A stretch of DNA of 64,000 bases. It comes from Pseudomonadota bacterium. GTDB lineage: Bacteria > Desulfobacterota > Syntrophobacteria > Syntrophobacterales > Syntrophobacteraceae. The notes under the pieces are model-generated. The model ran no database searches, was not told the origin of the DNA, and saw nothing but the letters and a program-made list of their open reading frames with translations. The position numbers were made by a program, and so were the translations under genes. Below are positions 7,852 to 16,545 of this stretch, in pieces. Position 1 is the stretch's first letter. Every line of letters begins with the position of its first letter. The DNA lies in assembly GCA_023416335.1 (NCBI GenBank), contig JAEZHY010000113.1, positions 1 through 64,000 on the forward strand, given 5' to 3'.

Positions 7852-9276
7852 CTATTTGAGTCCCGCCCTGATGACCAGCGGCTTTCCGCTCGGGGTCATT
7901 ACGTGTACCGCACACGACAGGCACGGGTCGAAAGAATGGATCACGCGAAGGGCTTCGATCGGCTGATTGGGATCTTCGATGGGGGTCCCGATGAGCGCCT
8001 GTTCCATTGGCCCCTTGAGCTTCCTGTTATCCATGGGCGAAGCGTTCCAGCAGGTAGGCGTGATGACCTGGTAGCCGGCGATTTTGCCGCTGTTGATCTT
8101 CACCCAGTGGCCGAGTGCTCCACGCGGGGCTTCCGTCAGGCCGATGCCCGTCCCAGATGACGGATTGGTGAAAGCTTTGTATACCGGTCCGCCTGAGACG
8201 AACTGGTTCAGCCAGGTGTTCATCGCGTTCGCGACCGTGAGTGCTTCCTGGGCGCGTGCCGCATGGCGGTCCATTATGGAAACGCCTTTCCTGTACAGGC
8301 CGGAAACCCACATACGCGCGAGCGGGCCGGTTTCCATCGGAGCCGTGTTATACCGGGGAGCCTTGAGCCACGAGTAGGCGTTCGTTTTGGGATAGAGCGG
8401 CGTTGTAACTCCATTTGCCGGATTGGCCGGCGTGCCTGCCTGATACCAGGAGTAGTCCACGGCCTCGGTTATGGCGTTTACGTTTAGCGCCGCTACCGTT
8501 GTCGGGGCTGCCTTGGTCACGACGCCTCTTTTGAGCAGCTTGGTGGTCCCGGCGTCGTTCTGGTCGAATACGCCGTATGCCAGGAAGTTTCCGGGACCGG
8601 CGCCGATGGAGGCGTAATCGGAGTAGATGCTCGCCACCATCTGAACATCCGGGATATAGGTGTTCTTGATGAAGTTGATGAGCCAGGCAAGATTGGTTCT
8701 GAACTTGCTGATCGACGCAGAATCGGGAACAGACGAAAAACCGCCTGCAACGTATGTGTGCGGACTCGGCATCCTTCCTCCGAAAACCGCTCCCATTTCA
8801 TGAGCGCGTCGGCGTGCCTGAACGGCCGTCGGCAGATGTGCGCTGACCGAATCCAGCCCCGCTCTCATGTCCACGTTCCACGCAGGAGTCCAGGGCGCGC
8901 TTGCCGGAGCGGCAACAAAATCCGGAGCGGCCAAGAGGTAGAAATGCAGGATGTGGGATTGAATGTAGTTGGCGCCCAGTGTGAGGTTCCTGAGAATCCT
9001 AGCGTTGGTGGGAGCCGTGAATTTCGCTGCCGATTCCAGGCCCAGGGTCGATGCCATAGCGTGTGAAACGGGGCATACGCCGCAGATGCGCTGGGTGAGT
9101 ACGGTAGCGTCTCTGGGGTCACGACCGTTCAGGAGCAACTCGAACCCGCGAAAAAGCGTGCCGGTGCATTTTGCATCGGTAATCTGGGTGATGCCCCCAA
9201 CCTTGTCTATTGTGATCTGTATCTTGAGATGTCCTTCGATTCGGGTTACCGGATCGACTATGGTCACAGTGGCCAC
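7852..9276 (-). CDS. NiFe hydrogenase large (catalytic) subunit, group 1-like
   Basis: 474-residue catalytic subunit carrying the NiFe(CN)2CO centre. The N-terminal nickel-ligand motif is RICGVCPVSH (about residues 63-72), and the C-terminal one is DPCLSCAVHVM (about 452-462). About 15 residues after the final histidine are presumably removed by the adjacent endopeptidase. VDPVTRIEGH at the N-terminus is also typical. It has no signal peptide and would be exported with the Tat-bearing small subunit. At 474 residues it is short for group 1 enzymes, which usually exceed 530. Gene order is small, large, protease; no cytochrome b gene follows. Confidence 0.95.
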   Translation of the reverse strand: MATVTIVDPVTRIEGHLKIQITIDKVGGITQITDAKCTGTLFRGFELLLNGRDPRDATVLTQRICGVCPVSHAMASTLGLESAAKFTAPTNARILRNLTLGANYIQSHILHFYLLAAPDFVAAPASAPWTPAWNVDMRAGLDSVSAHLPTAVQARRRAHEMGAVFGGRMPSPHTYVAGGFSSVPDSASISKFRTNLAWLINFIKNTYIPDVQMVASIYSDYASIGAGPGNFLAYGVFDQNDAGTTKLLKRGVVTKAAPTTVAALNVNAITEAVDYSWYQAGTPANPANGVTTPLYPKTNAYSWLKAPRYNTAPMETGPLARMWVSGLYRKGVSIMDRHAARAQEALTVANAMNTWLNQFVSGGPVYKAFTNPSSGTGIGLTEAPRGALGHWVKINSGKIAGYQVITPTCWNASPMDNRKLKGPMEQALIGTPIEDPNQPIEALRVIHSFDPCLSCAVHVMTPSGKPLVIRAGLK

Positions 9277-9347
9277 TTGGGTCTCCTATGTGTATGGTTC
9301 AATTCTCTGCTTTTATGGAAGCTCGCGATTCGGTAGTCTTCCCGGTC

Positions 9348-10451
9348 CTAGTCGTCCCCATGGCAGGAAAGGCACGATCTGCCGTTTACGTTCGGGTGGC
9401 CGGGAGGCGTAGCTCCAGGCGTAGAGCCGTGGCAGGACGAGCAACTCTGGCCGTTGGTGTTCACATGACCGGCGGGCAGTGATCCCGCATCGCCGGGTCC
9501 GTTCGCCCCATGGCAGCTGGAGCAGGATTGAGAGACTTTGTCATGATCGGACGGTGTTGCTCCAACAGAGCTGTAAAAGGGTGAAAAGCTGTCCGGGAAG
9601 CCGCTCTGTGTGCATCCGAGGCAGATGGCATTGGCGCCGACGCACCAATTGGTCTTGTTGTTCCAGAGTCGGGTCGGGCAATCCGACGTTGTATTCCGCC
9701 CCTTGCAGCCGATGTTGTTGAGGCAGAGATTGTTTTGACCCGGAGCAGAGGCCCAGTTCTGTCCGTTTCGCGGACACTGGCTGTGGACGGTTTTGCTGAA
9801 AAGTGTCGATGGTCTGCCCTGAGAATCGAGGGCAGGGGTCTTGCCCGCCAGCAACTGGGCGATCGTCCACACGATCCAGTCCGGATGCGTGGGGCAGCCG
9901 GGAATATTGATCGTCTTGATGTTGGTTGCGGCTTTTACGCTTTTGATTCCTGTGGGATTGGGGTTACCCGCCGGGATTCCGCCAAAGCTCGCGCAGGTCC
10001 CGATGCTGAGTACCGCTTTAGCTTTTGGGGCCAGGTCCTGTACCGCCTGCAGTGCCGTGACGTCCTGTCCGCCTTCCGTCCAGAGCATGGCCGTATGGCC
10101 GCCAAAGGCCGTGGGGATCCCGCCTTCGACGGCGAGGACGAAGGAACCTGCAGCCGCGCTGCGAAGCTGCTGAACCGCGAGGTCGCCTGCCGCGCCCATC
10201 AGATTGGGATGATATTTCAAATTGATTGTGTTGATTAAAAGGTCGGCCACGTCGGTGGGGTGGGAAGTCGAGACCAGGTTTGCCAGAGAAACGGTGCACC
10301 CGGTGCAGTTTGCGGCGGCCAGCCAGATAATGGGTGGGCCGCCACCGGTGGCAAGAGTTTTTTCGAGCGCTCCGAGAACGGAGACCTCCAGCCCCAGTGC
10401 TGCAGCCGAACCGATACAGTACTTGAGAAAGTCTCTTCGGCCTATTTTCAT
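9348..10451 (-). CDS. NiFe hydrogenase small subunit with Tat signal and C-terminal tri-haem extension
   Basis: 367-residue iron-sulfur subunit for periplasmic hydrogen oxidation. It begins with a twin-arginine signal (GRRDFLKY) and a hydrophobic stretch. Proximal-cluster cysteines lie in NCTGCTVSLAN, GTCASFGG and PGCPTHPDW. Distal and medial cluster ligands follow in VHSQCPR, LCLNNIGCKG and ICLGCTQSGFPD. After the usual end (SPFY, near residue 293) a ~70-residue tail adds three haem c motifs, CSSCH, CSSCH and CLSCH, about 23-27 residues apart, each preceded by a histidine 7-8 residues upstream. This tail could replace a separate cytochrome c partner. The second of two ATGs (10451) has GGAG six bases upstream and is preferred over 10457. 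Confidence 0.93.
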   Translation of the reverse strand: MKIGRRDFLKYCIGSAAALGLEVSVLGALEKTLATGGGPPIIWLAAANCTGCTVSLANLVSTSHPTDVADLLINTINLKYHPNLMGAAGDLAVQQLRSAAAGSFVLAVEGGIPTAFGGHTAMLWTEGGQDVTALQAVQDLAPKAKAVLSIGTCASFGGIPAGNPNPTGIKSVKAATNIKTINIPGCPTHPDWIVWTIAQLLAGKTPALDSQGRPSTLFSKTVHSQCPRNGQNWASAPGQNNLCLNNIGCKGRNTTSDCPTRLWNNKTNWCVGANAICLGCTQSGFPDSFSPFYSSVGATPSDHDKVSQSCSSCHGANGPGDAGSLPAGHVNTNGQSCSSCHGSTPGATPPGHPNVNGRSCLSCHGDD

Positions 10452-10538
10452 GTACATCTCCCTTGTGTTGAGTGTGAGAAACCAGCTGGACAGTGCTGCG
10501 GCATTAGTCTCTTCGTAACCGCTTGCACATCTTACTCA

Positions 10539-10553
10539 GCAATCACTGTGCCA
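10539..10553 (-). promoter_or_regulatory. Sigma-54 (-24/-12) promoter for the hydrogenase operon, inside a palindrome
   Basis: On the minus strand the sequence reads TGGCAC-AGTGA-TTGC, an exact match to the core TGGCAC-N5-TTGC of sigma-54 promoters. The expected start site is about 75 bases upstream of the small-subunit ATG. The -24 element lies within a perfect 17-bp palindrome, TGTGCCAACTTGGCACA (10547-10563). A sigma-54 activator gene is present at 49.2 kb, but whether it acts here cannot be told. Confidence 0.8.
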
Positions 10554-10617
10554 ACTTGGCACATTACTATCGTTTGATAAGGGTATGCCGCTAAGACTCA
10601 GTCGTAAGGCGTTAAAA

Positions 10618-10923
10618 TCAGGGTGAAACCAGGGACGTCAAGAAATTCGGCTCAAAACAGTCGTCTCGTTTTTTGTCAAAAGTTGTTTGTATGGTTTTCC
10701 CTACAGTATCCAGCCAAAAACCCGCCAAGGTATGTCGTGCTTTTGACCGCTTTAGAGGAAGATAATGTGAAAATTCACTTCGGTCTGGATTAAACGCAAT
10801 GACAAATCCGACGCCAATCTGTCCGGGAAGATAACCATTAGTAGATAGGAAGTCTACTTCTAATTCGAAGAACATCGTTCCATAATGGAACGCCTTTCCT
10901 TCGCGTCCGCTCAAAAACGGCAA
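10618..10923 (-). CDS. Hypothetical protein or gene remnant (AT-richer)
   Basis: A 101-codon open frame fills part of the ~570-bp space between the hydrogenase promoter and cobB. The predicted protein looks natural in composition (for example FELEVDFLSTNGYLPGQIG) but I recognise no family. The DNA is clearly more AT-rich than its neighbours, and no good ribosome-binding site is seen. It could be a relic of a longer gene or a transferred fragment. I see nothing else supportable in 10,565-11,020. Confidence 0.3.
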   Translation of the reverse strand: MPFLSGREGKAFHYGTMFFELEVDFLSTNGYLPGQIGVGFVIAFNPDRSEFSHYLPLKRSKARHTLAGFWLDTVGKTIQTTFDKKRDDCFEPNFLTSLVSP

Positions 10924-11020
10924 CGAGGATCAGTTTTTTGTTTAAAAAAAAGCGATCCAAAATTAGGATTACCCTGCAGACACCGCCTGAACCATTTCGG
11001 CTCTCACGGACAGGACCAAC

Positions 11021-12430
11021 ATGACCGGCAATTCCCGACAAAAATACGCCTTCCTCGTGGCAGGAACGCACAGCGGGTGCGGCAAGACGACGATCACCCT
11101 CGGCCTGCTTGCCGCCTTCAAGGCCCGCGGTTTGCGGATACAGCCTTTCAAGGTCGGCCCGGATTTTATCGATCCCGGGTTGCATACCAAGATCGCCGGG
11201 ACGGAATCCCGAAACCTGGATGGCTGGATGCTCCACCGGGAATGGAACACCGGCCTGTTTCAGCGACTTCTGTCCAAGGCGGATATCGGGCTTGTCGAAG
11301 GAGTCATGGGGCTTTTCGATGGATACGAAGGCGGGTCGGAATCCGGGAGCAGTGCCGAGATGGCCAAATGGCTCGGCATCCCTGCCATTCTGGTCGTAGA
11401 TGCCCGGAGCATGGCTCGAAGCGCTGCAGCCCTGTTATACGGCTTTACCCATTTCGATCCCGCTCTGAAAATATCCGGAGTTGTTTTCAACCGCGTGGGC
11501 GGAGATGCTCATCTGGCTTTTTTGAAAGAGGCCGTAGCCTCGGCGTTGCCGGGGCTGCCGGTCCTTGGCGGAATACCCCGGGATGAGGAAGTCCGAATTC
11601 CGGAACGGCACCTCGGGCTCGTCACGGCAGACGAAATGAAGATGGATCGAAGCTGGCAGGATCGCCTGGGCGGGCTCATGGAGCGGCATATCGATCTCGA
11701 TACGCTTCTCGAAAAGACGGAGTACCCAAGGCCGCTCACGGACGACAGTCCAATTCCCGGCTTGCCTCGGATGGATACGAAACCGTTGATCGCAGTTGCC
11801 CGGGATGCGGCATACTGTTTTTATTATCCCGACAATCTCGAGTTGCTGGAGCAAGCCGGAGCGCGCCTCCATTTTTTCTCCCCGATTGCAGGGGAAAGCT
11901 TTCCTGCGGAATGCGCGGGCCTGTACCTTGGAGGAGGCTATCCCGAACTCTTTGCCGGAAGAATCTCGGCAAATCTCCCGTTCCTCGAATTTGTCCGCGA
12001 GCGCGCAGGGCAGGGAATGCCAATCTACGCCGAATGCGGCGGACTGATGACTCTGGGGCGCTTTATCGATACGGTTGAAGGGGAACGATTCCCCATGGCG
12101 AGGATATTTCCGTTCGGGACAAGAATGCTCAGCCGACGTAAAGCACTCGGATATACCGAGGTGGTCCTCCGTCGCAAATGCCTGCTCGGGGATCCCGGTG
12201 CGGTTATTCGAGGCCATGAATTCCATTACTCAGAGATCGTCCCGCCGGAGGAAGACTGCGTCCCGCAGTTCGCATACGAACTGCACAAACGAAAATACGA
12301 AGAGACTCGCCGCGAAGGCTTCATGGCGGGTTCGGTTCTTGCGGGTTATATCCACCTGCACTGGGGCAGCAATCCGCATGCTGCATACTCATTTGTGAAG
12401 CAATGTGCCGGGTGGATGGAAAAGAGATAA
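11021..12430 (+). CDS. cbiA: Cobyrinate a,c-diamide synthase (CbiA/CobB type)
   Basis: 469-residue ATP- and glutamine-dependent enzyme that amidates the a and c side chains of the corrin ring. The N-terminal synthetase domain has the P-loop GTHSGCGKTT and the strand FKVGPDFIDP. The C-terminal class I glutamine amidotransferase domain has the nucleophile cysteine in YAECGGLMTLG. A histidine in RGHEFHYSEI and the late HLHW are also typical. In the anaerobic pathway the substrate is cobyrinic acid. It is the first of three nearly contiguous cobalamin genes; the next ATG follows after 10 bp. Confidence 0.95.
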   Translation: MTGNSRQKYAFLVAGTHSGCGKTTITLGLLAAFKARGLRIQPFKVGPDFIDPGLHTKIAGTESRNLDGWMLHREWNTGLFQRLLSKADIGLVEGVMGLFDGYEGGSESGSSAEMAKWLGIPAILVVDARSMARSAAALLYGFTHFDPALKISGVVFNRVGGDAHLAFLKEAVASALPGLPVLGGIPRDEEVRIPERHLGLVTADEMKMDRSWQDRLGGLMERHIDLDTLLEKTEYPRPLTDDSPIPGLPRMDTKPLIAVARDAAYCFYYPDNLELLEQAGARLHFFSPIAGESFPAECAGLYLGGGYPELFAGRISANLPFLEFVRERAGQGMPIYAECGGLMTLGRFIDTVEGERFPMARIFPFGTRMLSRRKALGYTEVVLRRKCLLGDPGAVIRGHEFHYSEIVPPEEDCVPQFAYELHKRKYEETRREGFMAGSVLAGYIHLHWGSNPHAAYSFVKQCAGWMEKR

Positions 12431-12440
12431 AGGATTGGCG

Positions 12441-13994
12441 ATGTCGCGTGCCAAAGCGCTAATGTTTCTGGGAACGGGTTCGGATGTGGGGAAAAGCATT
12501 TTGTCCTCAGCCTTCTGCCGCATCTTCAAGCAGGAAGGATACCGGGTCGCTCCGTTCAAGGCCCAGAATATGGCTTTAAACTCCTTCATTACTCCCGAGG
12601 GCGGGGAGATGGGGCGGGCCCAGGTGGTTCAGGCCGAAGCCGCCGGGATACCGCCGCATGTCGATATGAATCCGATTCTTTTGAAGCCCACGTCCAGAAT
12701 GGGCTCCCAGGTGATCGTCCTTGGGAAGGCAATCGGGAATTATTCGGCAAAAGAGTATTATGAATATAAAAAGGAACTCGTATCGGTGGTTCGTGCAGCC
12801 TTTGAGCGACTTTCCGCAGAAAACGACGTGATAGTAATGGAAGGGGCGGGCAGCGCCGTCGAGCTGAATCTCAAGGAGCACGACCTGGTAAATATGGCAA
12901 TGGCCGATATGGCCGACGCCAAATGCATCCTGGTTGGCGATATCGACCGGGGCGGCATTTTCGCGGCATTACTCGGGAGCTACTGGCTTCTCGAACCTGC
13001 CGAGCGCGAGCGGATGATAGGTTTCATAGTAAACAAACTGCGGGGCGATCCGCGGCTGTTCTCCGACGGCACCGGCATTATCACCTCCCGGTCCGGCCTG
13101 CCCGTGTTCGGAGTGGTACCTTATTTTGATAATATCGCGCTTCCGGAGGAGGACAGCGTTGCCCTCGGACGCCGGATGGGCAAGCCTTCTGAAGCGGCGG
13201 CAACAGACGGGTCGCTGAAAATCGGCGTTGTTCGCCTGCCTTTTATTTCTAATTACACCGATTTCGATTGTTTTGAGCACGATCCTGGCGTTTCGCTCGT
13301 CTATTTCGACCGGCCTGCCGAAGTCTTCGGCTTCGATGCCGTTATCCTGCCCGGGAGCAAGAATACGATAGAAGATCTCGAAGCCCTTGCCCTGACGGGA
13401 ATGGCCGATGCGCTCTCCTCCTATTTCAAGTCCGGCGGTGTCGTTGTCGGACTCTGCGGTGGGTACCAGATGATGGGTACAGTTGTCCGGGACCCTCATG
13501 GCATGGAAAGCTCCCTCGATGAGATAAAGGGCATCGGTCTGCTGCAGATGGAGACGGAAATGTATCCGGAAAAGGTTACCTCACAGGTGGAGGCATCGGC
13601 AACGGTCCAAAGCGGCACGTTTGCCGGTTGTTCCGGCCTGCTGACGGGCTACGAAATTCACATGGGCAGAAGCATTCCGCACGGCAACCCCGTGCCGCTT
13701 TTCAAAATCTCGAAAAGAGACGGAAAAGCGACCGATGCCCTGGATGGACTCACTTCACCGGATGGAAGGGCGTGGGGTACCTACATTCACGGCATATTCG
13801 ACAACGATGAATTCAGGCAGTGTTTTCTCGGGTATCTTGAGCAGAGGAACGGGAAACATCGTTCCGCCGCCAATGAATTCTCTTACCGCATGTGGAAGGA
13901 CGAGCAGTATGACCTGCTCGCCGATTTGGTCCGGGAGCATGTAGATGTGAACCGGATATTGGATATAGTCTTGAGAGGCCGATCTGCAAAATGA
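12441..13994 (+). CDS. cobQ: Cobyric acid synthase (CobQ/CbiP)
   Basis: 517-residue enzyme that amidates side chains b, d, e and g of adenosylcobyrinate a,c-diamide. The N-terminal half has a P-loop GTGSDVGKS and the conserved FKAQNMALNS. The C-terminal amidotransferase domain has the nucleophile in GLCGGYQMMG. A longer frame begins at a GTG at 12405 inside cbiA, but the ATG at 12441 has AAGGA seven bases upstream and starts with the normal family N-terminus. Its stop overlaps the next gene start by 4 bp. Confidence 0.96.
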   Translation: MSRAKALMFLGTGSDVGKSILSSAFCRIFKQEGYRVAPFKAQNMALNSFITPEGGEMGRAQVVQAEAAGIPPHVDMNPILLKPTSRMGSQVIVLGKAIGNYSAKEYYEYKKELVSVVRAAFERLSAENDVIVMEGAGSAVELNLKEHDLVNMAMADMADAKCILVGDIDRGGIFAALLGSYWLLEPAERERMIGFIVNKLRGDPRLFSDGTGIITSRSGLPVFGVVPYFDNIALPEEDSVALGRRMGKPSEAAATDGSLKIGVVRLPFISNYTDFDCFEHDPGVSLVYFDRPAEVFGFDAVILPGSKNTIEDLEALALTGMADALSSYFKSGGVVVGLCGGYQMMGTVVRDPHGMESSLDEIKGIGLLQMETEMYPEKVTSQVEASATVQSGTFAGCSGLLTGYEIHMGRSIPHGNPVPLFKISKRDGKATDALDGLTSPDGRAWGTYIHGIFDNDEFRQCFLGYLEQRNGKHRSAANEFSYRMWKDEQYDLLADLVREHVDVNRILDIVLRGRSAK

Positions 13995-14971
13995 TGATAT
14001 TTCTTCCGTGGCATCTCTTTTGCGCTTACGTAATCGATCTGGTGGCCGGCGATCCCGAACGGCTCCCGCATCCGGTCCGGTGGATGGGCTGGGCGGTGGC
14101 GCGCGGCGAAAAGCTCCTGTACGACCCTGCGGCATCTCCGGCGTTCCTGCGTGCTTCCGGCGTATTGCTCTGGTTTTGCGTAATCGTGCTGGTTGTCGTC
14201 GTTTCACTTGTGCTGATAGGAATTTCCCAGCTAATGGGAAAGATAGTCGGCGACATTGTGCTGATCTGGCTGGCCTACACGATGCTTGCCACCAGGAGCC
14301 TGCACCGGGAATCCGCGCGGGTTGCAGCGGCATTGCGCATCAGGGATATCGACCTGGCACGTAGCCTTCTTTCCAGGATCGTCAGCCGCGATACCTCGAG
14401 TCTGAACGAATCCGACATTTACAGGGCTCTGATAGAGACCGTTTCCGAGAATATTTCGGACGGAATTGTCGCTCCTCTTTTTTACATGGCCCTTTTCGGT
14501 CCAGTCGGCGCCCTGGTTTACAAGGCAATTAACACGATGGACAGCATGCTGGGGTATACCAGCGACAGATACAGGTATTTCGGATGGTTCTCCGCCCGGG
14601 CCGATGATGTAGCCGGCTGGATTCCCGCCAGGATCAGCGGCTGGCTGCTCGTCGGTGCGGCGGCATGTACCGGACGGAACTGGCGATTTGCGATGAAGAT
14701 CATGCTGCGGGATGCCGGAAAGATGAAGAGTCCCAATGCGGGGTATCCGGAAGCGGCTGCTGCGGGAGCGCTTGGAGTGCAGCTCGGAGGCACCAACGTT
14801 TATTTCGGAGAGGCCGTCGAGAAACCGAAGCTGGGGGAGGCGCACAGCCCCATTTCGCAGGAAACGTATGGGCAGATGATCAGGCTCATGTATCTGACTT
14901 CCGTCCTCTCGTTTTTCATGGCATTTTGCATTCTGCTGTCGCGGGAGATGCTGCATCGGTTTTTTCTGTGA
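13991..14971 (+). CDS. cbiB: Adenosylcobinamide-phosphate synthase (CbiB/CobD type)
   Basis: 326-residue integral membrane protein that attaches (R)-1-aminopropan-2-ol O-phosphate to adenosylcobyric acid. Family marks are YVIDLVAGDPERLPHPVRWMG at the N-terminus, SRDTSSLNESDI in the middle and ETVSENISDGIVAPLFY. At least four hydrophobic segments can be seen (about 53-90, 155-180, 210-230 and 300-320). It overlaps cobQ by ATGA. The enzyme making the aminopropanol phosphate (cobD, below) follows 217 bp downstream, which fits its role. Confidence 0.95.
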   Translation: MMIFLPWHLFCAYVIDLVAGDPERLPHPVRWMGWAVARGEKLLYDPAASPAFLRASGVLLWFCVIVLVVVVSLVLIGISQLMGKIVGDIVLIWLAYTMLATRSLHRESARVAAALRIRDIDLARSLLSRIVSRDTSSLNESDIYRALIETVSENISDGIVAPLFYMALFGPVGALVYKAINTMDSMLGYTSDRYRYFGWFSARADDVAGWIPARISGWLLVGAAACTGRNWRFAMKIMLRDAGKMKSPNAGYPEAAAAGALGVQLGGTNVYFGEAVEKPKLGEAHSPISQETYGQMIRLMYLTSVLSFFMAFCILLSREMLHRFFL

Positions 14972-15039
14972 GCAGTGAACTGAAATAATCAATTCGGTTC
15001 CCGGCGAATGAACAGGCCTAATAAAAAGTAAGCGGTGAG

Positions 15040-15145
15040 AGGGGTAGGGGGTAGCGGAGCGCGGTGATATCATCGTGCCCACCCTCCGACCCTTGGAAAA
15101 GACGGTGGGCAACGCTTCGCTTTTGCCCACCCTACGGTTTATCAA
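15040..15145. repeat. Palindromic repeat module between cbiB and cobD
   Basis: The stretch 'gtagcggagcgcggtgat..cgtgcccaccct' is followed by 'gacggtgggcaacg..ttgcccaccctacgg'. It holds two copies of 'gcccaccct' and their complement, so it can fold on itself. The same style of module, with 'GTAGGGTGGGC' or 'GTAGGATGGGT' ends, occurs at 47.2, 50.7 and 59.5 kb. It separates cobD from the three cobalamin genes without a clear terminator. Confidence 0.7.
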
Positions 15146-15188
15146 GGACTTGCATGTTTCGATGCATGCCTCGGAAATGGAGTTTCCT

Positions 15189-16280
15189 ATGAAGGTCGTC
15201 CATGGCGGCAATGTTTATGAACTGGCTGCACGTTTCGGGTGCTCGCCGGATGATATTCTCGATTACAGCGCGAGCATAAACCCCCTGGGTCCGCCGCCGG
15301 GGTTGAGCGAACTCCTCACCGCCCACTTCCACCGGCTGCAGCACTACCCGGACATCGAAAGCCGGGAGCTGATCGATGCTCTTGCCCGCTTCCACGGCAT
15401 CCCTCCCGAATGCATCGCTGTCGGAAACGGATCGACGGAGGTGATCTATTCTTTGCCCAAAGCGCTCGGATGTACCGAGGCCCTGGCGGTCATGCCCACT
15501 TTTGGTGAATACGGCAAGGCTTTTGAACTGCAGGGCGTCGGTCTCAAAAGACTCGTCTGTACGGCAGAAAACAATTTCCAGCCGACGGCCGCCCAACTTG
15601 CAGCGGCGATCGATAAAGACCGGCCGGAGGCGGTCCTTTTGACCCATCCCGGGAGTCCTTCCGGTTCTCTTCTGGACGGCGGTGTGCGTCAATGGATTCT
15701 GGAGACCGGTGCAAAAGGGCAGATTTATTTTATCATCGACGAAGTGTTCGTTGACTTCTGCGAAGAGGAATCGTTTAAGCATTTCCTCAAAGAGGTCCCG
15801 AATCTCGTCATCATACGTTCCCTTACGAAGTTCTACGGTCTGCCCGGGTTGAGAATGGGATACCTGATCGGTTCGCCCGAAGTTGTGGAAAGGGTCAGGG
15901 CAACTATCCCGCCCTGGTCGGTCAACACCTATGCCCAGGCGGCGGGAGCGTATTGCCTCAAGCAGGAGGCATACAGGCAGGCGACTTTGGACTTGGTAGG
16001 AAAAGAGCGAGAAAGGATTGCAACCGCGCTTGGATCGATTACGGGTTTCAAGGTTTTTCCCGGAACGGCAAATTATCTCCTGGTGGAAATGGACCGTTCG
16101 TTTCCGCCGTCCGGACGGTTGCGGGTGGATCTTTTTGACCGGGAGCGAATTCTTGTGCGTCCCTGCGCGTCGTTCGAAGGACTGGACGAATGGTATTTCA
16201 GGGTTGCCGTCCGGCTGCCGGAGCAAAACGATCGACTCATAAAGGCAATTCGCGACTGGACCGGTTACTGCCGAACCTGA
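15189..16280 (+). CDS. cobD: L-threonine-O-3-phosphate decarboxylase (CobD), PLP-dependent
   Basis: 363-residue fold type I PLP enzyme that makes (R)-1-aminopropan-2-ol phosphate for the cobalamin nucleotide loop. HGGNVYELA followed by DYSASINPLGPP at the N-terminus is diagnostic for CobD as opposed to histidinol-phosphate aminotransferase. The PLP lysine lies in SLTKFYGLPGLRMGY (near residue 216), with a cofactor aspartate in FIIDEVFVDF. The frame extends upstream to 15075 through the repeat module; the ATG at 15189 has GGAG eight bases upstream and begins at the conserved sequence. Confidence 0.93.
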   Translation: MKVVHGGNVYELAARFGCSPDDILDYSASINPLGPPPGLSELLTAHFHRLQHYPDIESRELIDALARFHGIPPECIAVGNGSTEVIYSLPKALGCTEALAVMPTFGEYGKAFELQGVGLKRLVCTAENNFQPTAAQLAAAIDKDRPEAVLLTHPGSPSGSLLDGGVRQWILETGAKGQIYFIIDEVFVDFCEEESFKHFLKEVPNLVIIRSLTKFYGLPGLRMGYLIGSPEVVERVRATIPPWSVNTYAQAAGAYCLKQEAYRQATLDLVGKERERIATALGSITGFKVFPGTANYLLVEMDRSFPPSGRLRVDLFDRERILVRPCASFEGLDEWYFRVAVRLPEQNDRLIKAIRDWTGYCRT

Positions 16281-16284
16281 TTTA

Positions 16285-16545
16285 TCAATGGTGGTGGTGT
16301 TCGTCTTTCAGGAAGAGCCGGTGATACTCGTCATCACTCAAATGACTGCGCATAAGCTCCGAGATCAGAGAAAAACACCTGTCGATCTCCGCGTCGGTCA
16401 ATCGGGGCACAATCGCCCGCAGCAAGTCGTCGTCGGAAAACTTCTGCAGGTAGTACATTAACGACTGCTCGTCCACTTCCCTCGAAAGCCCGAAAGCTAC
16501 CATACCATCGTATTCTTCCACAATTGTGTGCTTGTGTTTAGGCAT
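16285..16545 (-). CDS. Small acidic protein with histidine-rich tail, unknown function
   Basis: 86-residue predicted cytoplasmic protein ending in DEHHHH. It is mostly helical in appearance, with a central SDDDLLRAIVPRLTDAEIDR and another acidic DDEYHRLFLKDE before the histidines. The stop lies only 4 bp from the end of cobD on the opposite strand. A terminal run of histidines next to acidic residues suggests metal binding, possibly cobalt or nickel given the neighbours, but this is an inference. The start has a good GGAG-like site ('ccaaggagag'). Confidence 0.7.
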   Translation of the reverse strand: MPKHKHTIVEEYDGMVAFGLSREVDEQSLMYYLQKFSDDDLLRAIVPRLTDAEIDRCFSLISELMRSHLSDDEYHRLFLKDEHHHH

